Source of the DNA: Paracraurococcus sp049315625
GTDB lineage: Bacteria; Pseudomonadota; Alphaproteobacteria; Acetobacterales; Acetobacteraceae
Assembly (NCBI GenBank): GCA_049315625.1
Contig: JBMOJU010000236.1
Location: 1-8,513, forward strand
Length of the DNA stretch: 8,513 nt
Reading direction: 5' to 3'
Shown: positions 1 to 6,618 of the stretch, piece after piece
How positions within the stretch are numbered: position 1 is the first letter of the stretch
Layout of the letters: the number at the start of each line of letters is the position of its first letter
The notes under the pieces: generated by a model
The model's database searches: none
Told to the model about the DNA's origin: nothing
The model's input: the letters and a program-made list of their open reading frames with translations, nothing else
Position numbers and translations under genes: made by a program

Positions 1-897
1 TGGGCGCCGCCGCGCCAGGTCCGGCTGGTGGTGCCCTTCACCCCGGGCGGCGGCGCCGACACCACGGCGCGGCTGTCCGCCCCGAGCTTCGCCGCCGTCC
101 TCGGCCAGCCCGCAGTGGTGGAGAACCGCCCGGGCGGCGGCGGCACCATCGGCGCGCAGGAGGTGGCCCGTGCAGCGCCGGACGGCACCACGCTGCTGGT
201 CGATGCGGCGAACCAGGCGGTGGCACCCTTCATCTTCCGCAGCCTGGCCTTCGACTATGCCACGGCCTTCACCCCGATCAGCCGCGTCACCGTCTATCCG
301 CTGGTGCTGGTGGTGCGGCCGGCCAGCCCGCTGCGATCGCTGGAGGTGCTGCTGAGCCGGGCACGGGCGGAGCCGGGGCGGCTCAGCTATTCCTCCTCGG
401 GCAATGCCATCTCCAACCACATCGCCACCGCGCTGCTGGCGAGCCGGGCGAAGGTGGAGCTGACCCATGCGCCCTATCGCGGCGGCGGGCCGGCGCTGCA
501 GGCGGTGCTGGCCGGCGACGTCGATTTCGGCTTCGCCACCGTCGCCTCCTCGGCGGCGCTGATCCAGCAGGGCCAGTTGCGCGCGCTGGCGGTCTCGACC
601 GCGGCGCGGGTGGCGACGCTGCCGGAGGTACCGACGGTCGCCGAGCTCGGCTTCCCCGGCTACGACCAGGCGGAGTGGAACGGCGTGTATGGCCCGGCCG
701 GGCTGGCTGACGAGGCGGTGGCGCGCATCCATGCGGCCTGCCTCGCCGCGCTGGCCGATGCCGCGGTACAGCAGCGGCTGGCGGCGCTGGGCGCCATCGG
801 CCTCGGCACCGACCCGGCGCATTTCGCAGCGTTCCTGAAAACGGAGCGCACCGCCATGGAGGTCCTCGTCCGCGAGGCGAAGATCACCGCCGACTGA
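1..897 (+). CDS. TctC/Bug-family tripartite tricarboxylate transporter substrate-binding protein, 5' end cut by window edge
   Basis: This is a periplasmic receptor of the Bug (TctC) family, which binds small organic acids or related solutes for tripartite tricarboxylate-type transporters. The frame is open from base 1: 298 residues are visible and the signal peptide and true start lie outside the window. A GTG at 28 is internal, because the residues before it (RQVRLVVPFTPGGGAD) already belong to the conserved first strand and the glycine-rich ligand loop. Other family hallmarks are VVENRPGGGGTIGA near residues 40-53, PYRGGGPALQAVLAGDVDFGF in the middle of the second lobe, and the LPEVPTVAELGFPGY segment. 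Transporter membrane subunits are not in the window, so it may be one of the many orphan receptors typical of this family. The family call is secure. The ligand is unknown. The gene ends in TGA 14 bases before a long palindrome and converges on a second Bug gene. Confidence 0.93.
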   Translation, partial: WAPPRQVRLVVPFTPGGGADTTARLSAPSFAAVLGQPAVVENRPGGGGTIGAQEVARAAPDGTTLLVDAANQAVAPFIFRSLAFDYATAFTPISRVTVYPLVLVVRPASPLRSLEVLLSRARAEPGRLSYSSSGNAISNHIATALLASRAKVELTHAPYRGGGPALQAVLAGDVDFGFATVASSAALIQQGQLRALAVSTAARVATLPEVPTVAELGFPGYDQAEWNGVYGPAGLADEAVARIHAACLAALADAAVQQRLAALGAIGLGTDPAHFAAFLKTERTAMEVLVREAKITAD

Positions 898-910
898 TCA
901 GCGACTCCCT

Positions 911-952
911 CCCCCACCCCGGTTGAACGCATGCGTTCAACCGGGGTGGGGG
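911..952. terminator. 42-bp perfect palindrome between convergent genes, likely bidirectional terminator
   Basis: The two 21-base arms (911-931 and 932-952) are exact reverse complements with no spacer, centred on GCATGC. The outer part is a C-run/G-run pair and the inner part reads GGTTGAACGC/GCGTTCAACC. It lies 14 bases after the stop of the upstream receptor gene and 14 bases before the stop of the opposing one, the expected place for a terminator that serves both strands. There is no clear T-tract on either side, so termination by the hairpin alone is inferred. The inner 14 bases recur at 4682-4695. Confidence 0.72.
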
Positions 953-965
953 TACCGGCGCCGCG

Positions 966-1913
966 CTACGTCCCCGCCATCACCCCTTCCCACCGCTCCA
1001 CATCGCGCGCGACGTAGCGCTCCGCCTCCTCCGGCGGCGTCGCCAGCACCCGGTCGACGCCGAGCTCGGTCCACTTCCGCCGCATCGCCTCGGTCCCCTG
1101 CACCCGGGCGATCGCCGCATGCAGGGCGGCCTTGACCGGCGCTGCCGTCGCCACCGGCGCGAAGACCGCCTGCCAGACCACCATCTCGGCCTCGACGCCG
1201 ATCTCGCGCCAGGTCGGCACCTCCGGCGCCGTCGCGCTGCGCGCGGGGGAGGTAACGGCAAAGGCCCGCGCCTGGCCACCGCGCGCCGTCTGCAACCCGG
1301 TCAGCGCGATGTCGTAAACCAGCGCGATCCGCCCGGCCGCGAGGTCGAGCGTCGCCGGCGCGCCACCGCGATAGGGGATCTCGTTCATCGCCAGGCCGGT
1401 GGTCTTCAGGAACAGCAGTGCCGCCATCCCCAGCGTGCCGCCGCCGCCGGTGCTGCCGTAGTCGAAGGCCCCGGGCGCGGCGCGGACCTTGGCCAGGAAT
1501 TCCCGCCCGTCCTTCGCCGGGAAGTCGTTCGAGACCAGCATCACCATCGGCATCTCCGACAGGATGGCGATCGGCGACAGCTGGCGGATCGGGTCGATCG
1601 CCGCATTCGGCACCACGACGCGCAGCACGGCGTGGCTGGTGTTGTTGAACAGCAGCGTGTGGCCATCGGCCGGCGCCCGGGCGACGTATTCGGCGGCGAT
1701 CATCCCGGCCGCGCCGACCCGGTTCTCCACCACCACCGGCTGCGGCAGCACCTGCGCCAGCGCCTCGGCCAGCACCCGGGCGCCGACATCGGTGGCGCCG
1801 CCGGCGGTATAGGGCACCACCAGCCGCACCGGCCGGTCCGGCCAGGTCTGCGCCGCGGCCGGCAGCGCGGCGGTCAGCAGGACCAGCAGGCCCAGCATCA
1901 ATCGGTTCAGCAT
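966..1913 (-). CDS. TctC/Bug-family tripartite tricarboxylate transporter substrate-binding protein
   Basis: This is a complete 315-residue secreted receptor of the Bug (TctC) family, the usual length for the group. The N-terminus is a Sec signal peptide: Arg4, a hydrophobic stretch at about residues 5-17, and a PAAA-Q cleavage site after about Ala21. The mature protein opens with WPDRPVRLVVPYTAGGATD (residues 24-42), the conserved strand plus ligand-binding loop. VVENRVGAAG, the second-lobe IPYRGGAPATLDLAAGRI and the APEVPTWREIG segment are also present. The start at 1913 is supported by GGGAG a few bases upstream. The gene is divergent from the molybdenum hydroxylase operon across about 80 bp and convergent with the first Bug gene, from which it is clearly diverged, so the pair does not look like a recent duplication. 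No TctA/TctB genes are visible. The ligand may relate to the hydroxylase substrate, but that is inference from position only. Confidence 0.95.
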   Translation of the reverse strand: MLNRLMLGLLVLLTAALPAAAQTWPDRPVRLVVPYTAGGATDVGARVLAEALAQVLPQPVVVENRVGAAGMIAAEYVARAPADGHTLLFNNTSHAVLRVVVPNAAIDPIRQLSPIAILSEMPMVMLVSNDFPAKDGREFLAKVRAAPGAFDYGSTGGGGTLGMAALLFLKTTGLAMNEIPYRGGAPATLDLAAGRIALVYDIALTGLQTARGGQARAFAVTSPARSATAPEVPTWREIGVEAEMVVWQAVFAPVATAAPVKAALHAAIARVQGTEAMRRKWTELGVDRVLATPPEEAERYVARDVERWEGVMAGT

Positions 1914-1994
1914 GGGCGTTCTCCCGCCAGCGTGGACGCAGGCCGCGCTTTAGGCTTCCTTACGCCGCTGAATGCAAGCCCAGGGAGGAACCGG
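1914..1994. promoter_or_regulatory. Divergent intergenic region between Bug receptor and hydroxylase operon
   Basis: These 81 bases separate two divergent starts, so promoters for both directions must lie here or overlap the genes. Clear ribosome binding sites are visible at each end: GGGAG on the minus strand just before 1913, and GGGAGGAA at 1983-1990 before the ATG at 1995. The centre is slightly more AT-rich (CTTTAGGCTTCCTTACG around 1949-1965), but I could not identify a convincing -35/-10 pair or operator. A shared regulator site is possible and not demonstrated. Confidence 0.35.
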
Positions 1995-2462
1995 ATGAGC
2001 CAGACCGTGGCGATGACCGTCAACGGCCGCGCCGTCAGCGTGGCGGCGGACGACCCCGAGATGCCGCTGCTCTATGCCCTGCGCAACGATCTCGGCCTCA
2101 CCGGCCCGCATTACGGCTGCGGCCTTGGCCAATGCGGCGCCTGCACGGTGCATGTGGAGGGCGTCGCCGCGCGGTCCTGCCAGCTGCCCGTCGGCGCCAT
2201 GGCGGGCAAGCGCATCACCACGCTCGAAGGCCTCGGCACGGCGGAGAAGCCGCACCCGGTGCAGGCCGCCTTCATCGCCGAGCAGGCGGTGCAGTGCGGC
2301 TACTGCGCCAACGGCATGATCATGGAGAGCGCGTCTTTCCTGGCGCAGACCCCGAAGCCGACCGAGGCGCAGGTGCGCGACGCGCTGGCCGCCAATATCT
2401 GCCGCTGCGGCACCCAGCCCCGCGTGGTGCGCGCCGTGCTGCGCGCCGCGGCGCAGGCGTGA
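1995..2462 (+). CDS. [2Fe-2S] subunit of isoquinoline 1-oxidoreductase-like molybdenum hydroxylase
   Basis: This 155-residue protein carries the two [2Fe-2S] clusters that take electrons from the molybdenum centre of the next gene's product. The plant-type ferredoxin cluster is bound by C42-x4-C47-x2-C50 and C62 (CGLGQCGAC, then RSC). The second, helical-domain cluster is bound by C101-x2-C104 and C136-x-C138 (CGYC, then CRCG). All eight cysteines are present. The length and the two-domain order match the small subunits of IorA/NicA/CoxS-type enzymes. The reading frame is open far upstream, but ATG 1995 is the right start because GGGAGGAA sits 4 bases before it and the family N-terminus begins here. 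The protein has no signal peptide of its own, so it probably crosses the membrane folded, together with its Tat-bearing partner. The molybdenum subunit starts 11 bases after the stop. The substrate is unknown. Confidence 0.96.
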   Translation: MSQTVAMTVNGRAVSVAADDPEMPLLYALRNDLGLTGPHYGCGLGQCGACTVHVEGVAARSCQLPVGAMAGKRITTLEGLGTAEKPHPVQAAFIAEQAVQCGYCANGMIMESASFLAQTPKPTEAQVRDALAANICRCGTQPRVVRAVLRAAAQA

Positions 2463-2473
2463 GGGAGGCGATC

Positions 2474-4669
2474 ATGGACGGTATGCAGATATCCCGCCGC
2501 GGCCTGTTCCAGGCCGGCGGGGCCCTCGTCGTCGCCTTCGCCGCCGGCGGCGCCGGGCCGGCCGCGGCCTGGACCGAGAAGCCGACAGCGCTCGACCAGG
2601 TGGACAGCTTCATCGCAATCGACGCGCAGGGCCGCGTCACCATCACCGTCGGCAAGGTCGATCTCGGCACCGGGCTGCGCACCGGCTTCGTGCAGATCGC
2701 CGCCGAGGAGCTGGACGTGCCGCTGGCGTTGGTCTCGGTGGTGGAGGGCGACACCGCCCTGACCCCCGACCAGGGCCCGACCTATGGCTCGCTCGGCATC
2801 CAGATCGGCGGCGTGCAGCTGCGCCAGGCGGCGGCGACGGCGCGCGCGGCTCTGGTGGCGGAAGCCGCCTCCCGCCTCGGCCTGCCGGCGGCCGGGCTGC
2901 GCACCGAGGATGGCGCGGTGGTGGCGCCGGATGGCCGGCGGCTGGCCTATGCCACGCTGGTCGGCGGCCGCGCCTTCGCCCGCGCCGTCGACCCCGCCGC
3001 GACCATCAAGCCGCCCGAGGCGCGCAAGGTGGTCGGCAAGCCGGTCCCTCGCGTCGACATCCCCGACAAGGTGATGGGCCGCTTCCGCTACGTCCACGAC
3101 CTGAAGCTGCCCGGCATGCTGCATGGCCGCGCGGTGCGGCCACCGGCGATGGGCGCGGTGGCGGAGGCAGTGGACGCGGCCTCGGTCGCCCACATCCCCG
3201 GCATCGTCAGGGTGGTGCACGAGAAGGGCTTCGTCGGTGTCGTCGCCGAGACCGAATGGGCGGCGATCAAGGCGCAGAAGGCGCTGAAAGTCACGTGGTC
3301 GTCCTGGGCCGGCCTGCCCGACCAGGCCAAGCTCTGGGAACACGTGCGCGCGACGCCGGTGGCGCAGCGCCAGGTCACCAGCGAGAAGGGCGACGCGGCG
3401 GCCGGCATCGCCGGCGCGGCGAAGAGGCTTTCCGCCAGCTACGACTTCGCCATCCACACGCATGGCTCGATGGGCCCGTCCTGCGCCGTCGCCGAGTTCC
3501 GTGACGGCCGGCTGACGGTCTGGACCGCCAGCCAGGCGACGCACAACCTGCGCAAGCAGCTCGCCATGATGCTCGGCGAAAAGGTCGAGCAGGTGCGCTG
3601 CATCTACCAGGAGGGCGCCGGCTGCTACGGCCGCAACGGGCATGAGGACGCCGCCGCCGATGCCGCGCTGCTGGCGCGCGCGGTGGGCAAGCCGGTGCGG
3701 GTGCAATGGATGCGGGCGGAGGAGCATGGCTGGGACCCGAAGGGCCCGCCGACGCTGATCGACCTGCGCGCCGGGCTCGACGCCAACGGCAAGGTCGTGG
3801 GCTGGGAGGCCGAGGCCTATATCCCGAAGGGCGCCGGCGGCAATGTCGACCTCGTCGCCGCCGAGCTCGGCGGGCTGCCGCGGGAGAACATCCTCAGCCC
3901 CGGCAACATCGTGCACAACCTGGCGCTGCCCTACGGCTTCCCGGCGGTGCGCACCACCTGCCTCCGGCTGGAGAGCACGCCCTTCCGACCGAGCTGGATC
4001 CGCACCCCCGGCCGCATGCAGAACACCTATGCCGGCGAGGCCTTCCTCGATGAGCTGGCGGCGGCGGCGGGCAAGGACCCGGTGCAGTTCCGGCTGGAGA
4101 ACCTCGACGACCCGCGCGGGCGGGAGGTGCTGGAGCGCGCGGCGAAGTTGGCGAATTGGCAGACCCGCCCCTCGCCGCAGCGCGACCAGGCGGGCGAGAT
4201 CCTGCGCGGCCGCGGCGTCACCTACGTGAAGTACGAGCTGGTGCGCACCTATGTCGCCGGCGTCGCCACGGTTGAGGTGAACCGCCGCACCGGCGCGATC
4301 CGCGTCACGGAGTTCCTCTGCACCCAGGATTGTGGCCAGATCATCAACCCGGATGCGGTGACCGCGCAGGTCGAGGGCAACATCATCTCGACGCTCAGCC
4401 GCACCCTGAAGGAGGAGCTGACCTTCGACCGCGGCACGGTCACCAGCCTCGACTGGGGCAGCTACAAGACCATCACCTTCGCCGAGGTGCCGCGGATCAC
4501 GGTCGAGCTGATCGACCGCCCGGCGGAGAAGCCCTGGGGCGCCGGCGAGCCGGCGGCGGCGATCGTGCCGAGCGCGGTGAGCAACGCGGTGTTCGACGCG
4601 ACCGGGGTGCGGCTGCGCAGCGTGCCCTTCACCCCGGCGAAGGTGCTGGCGGCGTTGCAGGGGGCGTAG
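2474..4669 (+). CDS. Tat-exported molybdopterin-binding subunit of xanthine dehydrogenase-family hydroxylase (isoquinoline 1-oxidoreductase beta-like)
   Basis: This 731-residue catalytic subunit would hydroxylate a heterocycle or oxidise an aldehyde at a molybdenum cofactor. It starts with a twin-arginine signal (ISRRGLFQAGG, then a hydrophobic Ala/Gly-rich stretch ending near AAA, residues 30-32), so it is expected to act in the periplasm. Family landmarks in order are the hammerhead-like region (about 195-275), HTHGSMGPSCAVAE (328-341), QEGAGCYGRNGHEDAAADAA (379-398), SWIRTPGRMQNTYAGEAF (507-524), QDCGQIINP (618-626) and the active-site loop GAGEP with the predicted catalytic Glu692. This layout is that of the IorB branch, which works with only a [2Fe-2S] partner and passes electrons to a cytochrome instead of FAD. 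No cytochrome domain or gene is present here. ATG 2474 has GGGAGG 5 bases upstream and beats the ATG at 2483. The family is secure. The substrate is not identifiable. Confidence 0.95.
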   Translation: MDGMQISRRGLFQAGGALVVAFAAGGAGPAAAWTEKPTALDQVDSFIAIDAQGRVTITVGKVDLGTGLRTGFVQIAAEELDVPLALVSVVEGDTALTPDQGPTYGSLGIQIGGVQLRQAAATARAALVAEAASRLGLPAAGLRTEDGAVVAPDGRRLAYATLVGGRAFARAVDPAATIKPPEARKVVGKPVPRVDIPDKVMGRFRYVHDLKLPGMLHGRAVRPPAMGAVAEAVDAASVAHIPGIVRVVHEKGFVGVVAETEWAAIKAQKALKVTWSSWAGLPDQAKLWEHVRATPVAQRQVTSEKGDAAAGIAGAAKRLSASYDFAIHTHGSMGPSCAVAEFRDGRLTVWTASQATHNLRKQLAMMLGEKVEQVRCIYQEGAGCYGRNGHEDAAADAALLARAVGKPVRVQWMRAEEHGWDPKGPPTLIDLRAGLDANGKVVGWEAEAYIPKGAGGNVDLVAAELGGLPRENILSPGNIVHNLALPYGFPAVRTTCLRLESTPFRPSWIRTPGRMQNTYAGEAFLDELAAAAGKDPVQFRLENLDDPRGREVLERAAKLANWQTRPSPQRDQAGEILRGRGVTYVKYELVRTYVAGVATVEVNRRTGAIRVTEFLCTQDCGQIINPDAVTAQVEGNIISTLSRTLKEELTFDRGTVTSLDWGSYKTITFAEVPRITVELIDRPAEKPWGAGEPAAAIVPSAVSNAVFDATGVRLRSVPFTPAKVLAALQGA

Positions 4670-4681
4670 CCGCCCCCCGTT

Positions 4682-4719
4682 AACGCATGCGTTCACCCCC
4701 CCCCCCGCGGCGCGGGGGG
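4682..4719. terminator. Terminator region at second convergent junction: AACGCATGCGTT palindrome plus GC hairpin
   Basis: The 55-bp gap between the hydroxylase stop (4669) and the CoA-transferase stop (4725, opposite strand) holds two elements. The first is the perfect 12-bp palindrome AACGCATGCGTT at 4682-4693, and its longer form AACGCATGCGTTCA is identical to the core of the palindrome at 911-952. The second is a hairpin with arms 4701-4707 (CCCCCCG) and 4713-4719 and a 5-base loop. Position and structure fit termination of both converging genes. A proper T-tract is missing, so the function is inferred. Confidence 0.6.
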
Positions 4720-4724
4720 AAAGG

Positions 4725-6128
4725 TCACGCCCATGCGGGGCGGTGCGTGCCGAGGGGCACCGGCGGCAGCGCCCAGTGGGGCGGCGTTTCGGGCAGGTGC
4801 CCGGAATGCCGCAGCGCGGTCAGTTCGCCGAAGCCGCTCGGCCCGGTCTCCAGCAGGTCGTCCAGCGCCTCCATGCCCGGCACCGGCAGGCCGAAGGCGC
4901 CCTCGACCCGGCCCAGCCGGCGCAGCCATTGCCCGGTGCCGGCCAGCGAGACGCTGACCTGCCAGGAACCGCCCTCCTCCGCCCGCCGCAGCAGCGCCGC
5001 CAAGGTGCCAAAGGCGAGCAGGAAGCCTGAGGCATGGTCGAGCGCCTGGCAGGGCAGCACCTTCGGGTCCGGGTCGGCCGGGTCGGCACCGGCCGCCACC
5101 GCCTCGGCATGGTTGAAGCCGCTCGCGGTCTGCACCAGGGAATCGAAGCCGCGCCGGCCGCCCCAGGGCCCGACCGCGCCATAGGCCGAGAGCGAGGTGC
5201 AGACGATCCCCGGCCGCAGCGCCGCCAGATCCGCCGGCGCGAAGCCATGCGCGGCGACCGCGCCGGGGCGGTAGCCCTGGACGAAGACATCCGCCCCCGA
5301 CGCCAGGCCGCGCAGCATTGCCCGCCCGGCCTCGGCGCGCAGATCCACCGACGCCGTGCGCTTGCCGCGACCGGTATCGACGATCAGATCGTCGAAGCTC
5401 GGCAGGTGCGCGGCGCTGATGTGCAGCACATCGGCGCCATGCGCCGCCAGCGTCCGGCCGCAGACCGGCCCGGCGATGACCCGCGTCGCCTCCAGCACGC
5501 GGAGCCCCTGCAGCGGCCGCGCGGCGAGCGGCGGCAGCGGCGTCGGCGGCGCGTCGCCGATCCGCTCCAGCCGCACCGGCGGCAGGCCCGCGACCGCCTG
5601 GCCCTGCGGATGCGTGTCCCATTCGGCGAGGCTGCGCATGGCGGCGACGCACATCCCGGCCTCGGCCGCCGCCTGCTCGAAGGCGAAGCCCTCCCAATCG
5701 CGCAGCGCCTGGCCGACTGCGGCGCGCGTGCCCTCGCAGCCCAGCAGGCGCAGCACGCCGGCGCGGTGGTGCGGGAAATTGGTGTGCAGCCGCACCCAGC
5801 GGCCATCGCCGCAGCGGTAGGTGCCGGCGATGTCGTCCCAGCGGGCCGGCGCCGCCGCGCCGTTCAGCCGCAGATAGCGCTCGGAGCTGAATTCCAGCGC
5901 CGCGTGGCGCATCCCGACCATGGCCTGCTGCGCCGCGCCGCCGCGCCGGTGGTGGATCTCGGCCACCGCCGCCGTCGCCGCGGCGATCACCGCCTGCGCC
6001 GCGGCGCCGATGCGGAAGGAGGAGGGCAGCGCCGGTTCCTCCCCCGCCAGCGCGGCCGGCGGCGTGCCGCGCAGGCCCGCGCCCTGCCAGAGCCCGTCGA
6101 GGATCGCCTGCACCGTGGGTTCCGTCAT
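4725..6128 (-). CDS. Family III CoA-transferase (CaiB/BaiF type)
   Basis: This 467-residue cytoplasmic enzyme belongs to the family III CoA-transferases, which move CoA between carboxylic acids through an aspartyl-CoA thioester. The nucleotide-binding half begins at about residue 204 with RPLQGLRVLEATRVIAGPVCGRTLAAHGADVL, followed by DTGRGKRTASVDL (251-263), FVQGYRPGAV (282-291), SLSAYGAVGPWGGRRGFDSL (312-331) and QALDHASG (361-368). Asp364 in that last motif is the likely catalytic aspartate by analogy with formyl-CoA transferase. Residues about 100-180 (AGTYRCGDGRWVRLHTNFPHH, then EWDTHPQG) resemble the small domain that normally follows the large domain, so the order looks permuted. From memory, proteobacterial CoA-transferases of about 460 residues share this layout, so it is probably intact. 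The start at 6128 has AGGAGG 8 bases upstream. The acyl substrate is unknown. A link to the neighbouring hydroxylase is suggested by position only. Confidence 0.92.
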   Translation of the reverse strand: MTEPTVQAILDGLWQGAGLRGTPPAALAGEEPALPSSFRIGAAAQAVIAAATAAVAEIHHRRGGAAQQAMVGMRHAALEFSSERYLRLNGAAAPARWDDIAGTYRCGDGRWVRLHTNFPHHRAGVLRLLGCEGTRAAVGQALRDWEGFAFEQAAAEAGMCVAAMRSLAEWDTHPQGQAVAGLPPVRLERIGDAPPTPLPPLAARPLQGLRVLEATRVIAGPVCGRTLAAHGADVLHISAAHLPSFDDLIVDTGRGKRTASVDLRAEAGRAMLRGLASGADVFVQGYRPGAVAAHGFAPADLAALRPGIVCTSLSAYGAVGPWGGRRGFDSLVQTASGFNHAEAVAAGADPADPDPKVLPCQALDHASGFLLAFGTLAALLRRAEEGGSWQVSVSLAGTGQWLRRLGRVEGAFGLPVPGMEALDDLLETGPSGFGELTALRHSGHLPETPPHWALPPVPLGTHRPAWA

Positions 6129-6219
6129 CCGCCTGTCCTCCTGCCCGCGACCCTAGATCAGCTGCCAGGCCGGCCGATATGCCCGGCGGACGCGTCGATG
6201 CGATCCCCGGGCGGCGCAA

Positions 6220-6234
6220 CCGTTCTGTCAACGG
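6220..6234. repeat. Short inverted repeat in divergent promoter region
   Basis: CCGTT and AACGG flank a 5-base spacer (CTGTC). The site lies about 20 bases upstream of the predicted EcfG -35 element and about 90 bases upstream of the start of the divergent CoA-transferase gene. It could be a weak operator or a chance hairpin. Nothing else supports a function. Confidence 0.25.
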
Positions 6235-6254
6235 CGAAATTTTGTCGGGCCGCG

Positions 6255-6279
6255 GGAAACGGCGGCGGCGCTGCGCGTT
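6255..6279 (+). promoter_or_regulatory. Candidate EcfG-type general stress promoter for the KGG-repeat gene
   Basis: GGAAA (6255-6259), a spacer of exactly 16 bases and CGTT (6276-6279) match the known alphaproteobacterial EcfG consensus GGAAC-N16/17-CGTT with one mismatch, in the fifth base of the -35 element. Transcription would begin roughly 50 bases before the ATG at 6339. The downstream gene belongs to a family known as stress-induced, which agrees with this type of promoter. The predicted leader also contains a 6-bp stem, GGGGAC (6288-6293) with GTCCCC (6304-6309) around a 10-base loop, of unknown relevance. Confidence 0.55.
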
Positions 6280-6338
6280 TTACGTGTGGGGACCCATGGC
6301 GGCGTCCCCCGCAAGACGCAGAACGAACGGAAACGACC

Positions 6339-6578
6339 ATGGCCAATCAGCAAAACACGGGTGGCAGTGGCGGCAAGACCAACCCCGGCAATTTCGCCAA
6401 TGACCGCGAAAAGGCCCGCGAGGCCGGCCGTGCCGGCGGCACCCACCAGGGCAAGGCGACGAATCCCGGCAATTTCGCCAATGACCGCCAGAAGGCGGCC
6501 GAGGCCGGGCGCAAGGGCGGCCAGCACAGCCATGGCGGGCATGGCGCGCCGGCCGGTGGCGGCAAGACGGAGCCCTGA
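6339..6578 (+). CDS. KGG-repeat stress-induced protein (YciG/con-10-like)
   Basis: This small 79-residue hydrophilic protein belongs to the KGG-repeat family (Pfam KGG; relatives include enterobacterial YciG and fungal con-10), whose members are induced by stress or in stationary phase. It contains two copies of the motif: NPGNFANDREKAREAGRAGG at residues 15-34 and NPGNFANDRQKAAEAGRKGG at residues 42-61. A glycine/histidine-rich tail (QHSHGGHG) follows. There is no signal peptide, membrane segment or cysteine, and the composition suggests a largely disordered protein. The ATG at 6339 has only a weak GGAAA upstream, but it is the start that gives the typical MANQQ-like N-terminus. The molecular function of the family is not well defined. 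A longer frame starting at 6286 overlaps this gene, is arginine-rich and is rejected. An EcfG-like promoter lies upstream and a GC-rich hairpin follows the stop. Confidence 0.9.
   Translation: MANQQNTGGSGGKTNPGNFANDREKAREAGRAGGTHQGKATNPGNFANDRQKAAEAGRKGGQHSHGGHGAPAGGGKTEP
6381..6488 (+). repeat. Direct repeat inside the KGG gene (27 nt, two copies)
   Basis: Bases 6381-6407 and 6462-6488 are identical at 26 of 27 positions. The only difference is a synonymous C/T in an Asn codon. The copies are spaced 81 bases (27 codons) apart and encode NPGNFANDR twice. The identity at third codon positions suggests recent internal duplication or gene conversion. Shared codon bias in such a GC-rich genome could contribute. 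Confidence 0.85.
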
Positions 6579-6585
6579 CCGGCAC

Positions 6586-6618
6586 GGCCGGCGCCGGGGC
6601 GGCGTCCCGGTGTCGGCC
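6586..6618 (+). terminator. Candidate terminator hairpin after the KGG gene
   Basis: GGCCGGCGCCGG (6586-6597) pairs with CCGGTGTCGGCC (6607-6618) over 12 base pairs, including two G-T wobbles, around a 9-base loop. It begins 8 bases after the stop codon. No T-run follows, so it is terminator-like by position and stability only. Confidence 0.5.

Noticed and set aside
28..30. GTG as the start of the first Bug gene
   Set aside because: Conserved family residues (RQVRLV) are encoded in frame before it, so the gene simply enters the window from the left.
1119..1994. Long in-frame N-terminal extension of the [2Fe-2S] subunit
   Set aside because: The extension is antisense to the complete Bug receptor gene. 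ATG 1995 has a strong ribosome site and gives the normal family length.
2300..4696. A 798-codon open frame on the minus strand, opposite the molybdopterin subunit
   Set aside because: It lies antisense to a gene with unmistakable family motifs, its translation is rich in Arg, His, Gly and Asp with no domain pattern, and long antisense frames are expected at this GC content.
4693..6231. A 512-codon minus-strand frame slightly longer than the CoA-transferase frame
   Set aside because: The translation is low-complexity and Arg/Gly/Ala-rich. The overlapping frame at 4725-6128 has all CoA-transferase motifs and a good ribosome site.
5034..6578. A 514-codon plus-strand frame ending with the KGG protein, which could suggest a fusion
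   Set aside because: Everything before 6339 is antisense to the CoA-transferase or intergenic and has no domain character. The KGG protein has its own promoter-like sequence and start.
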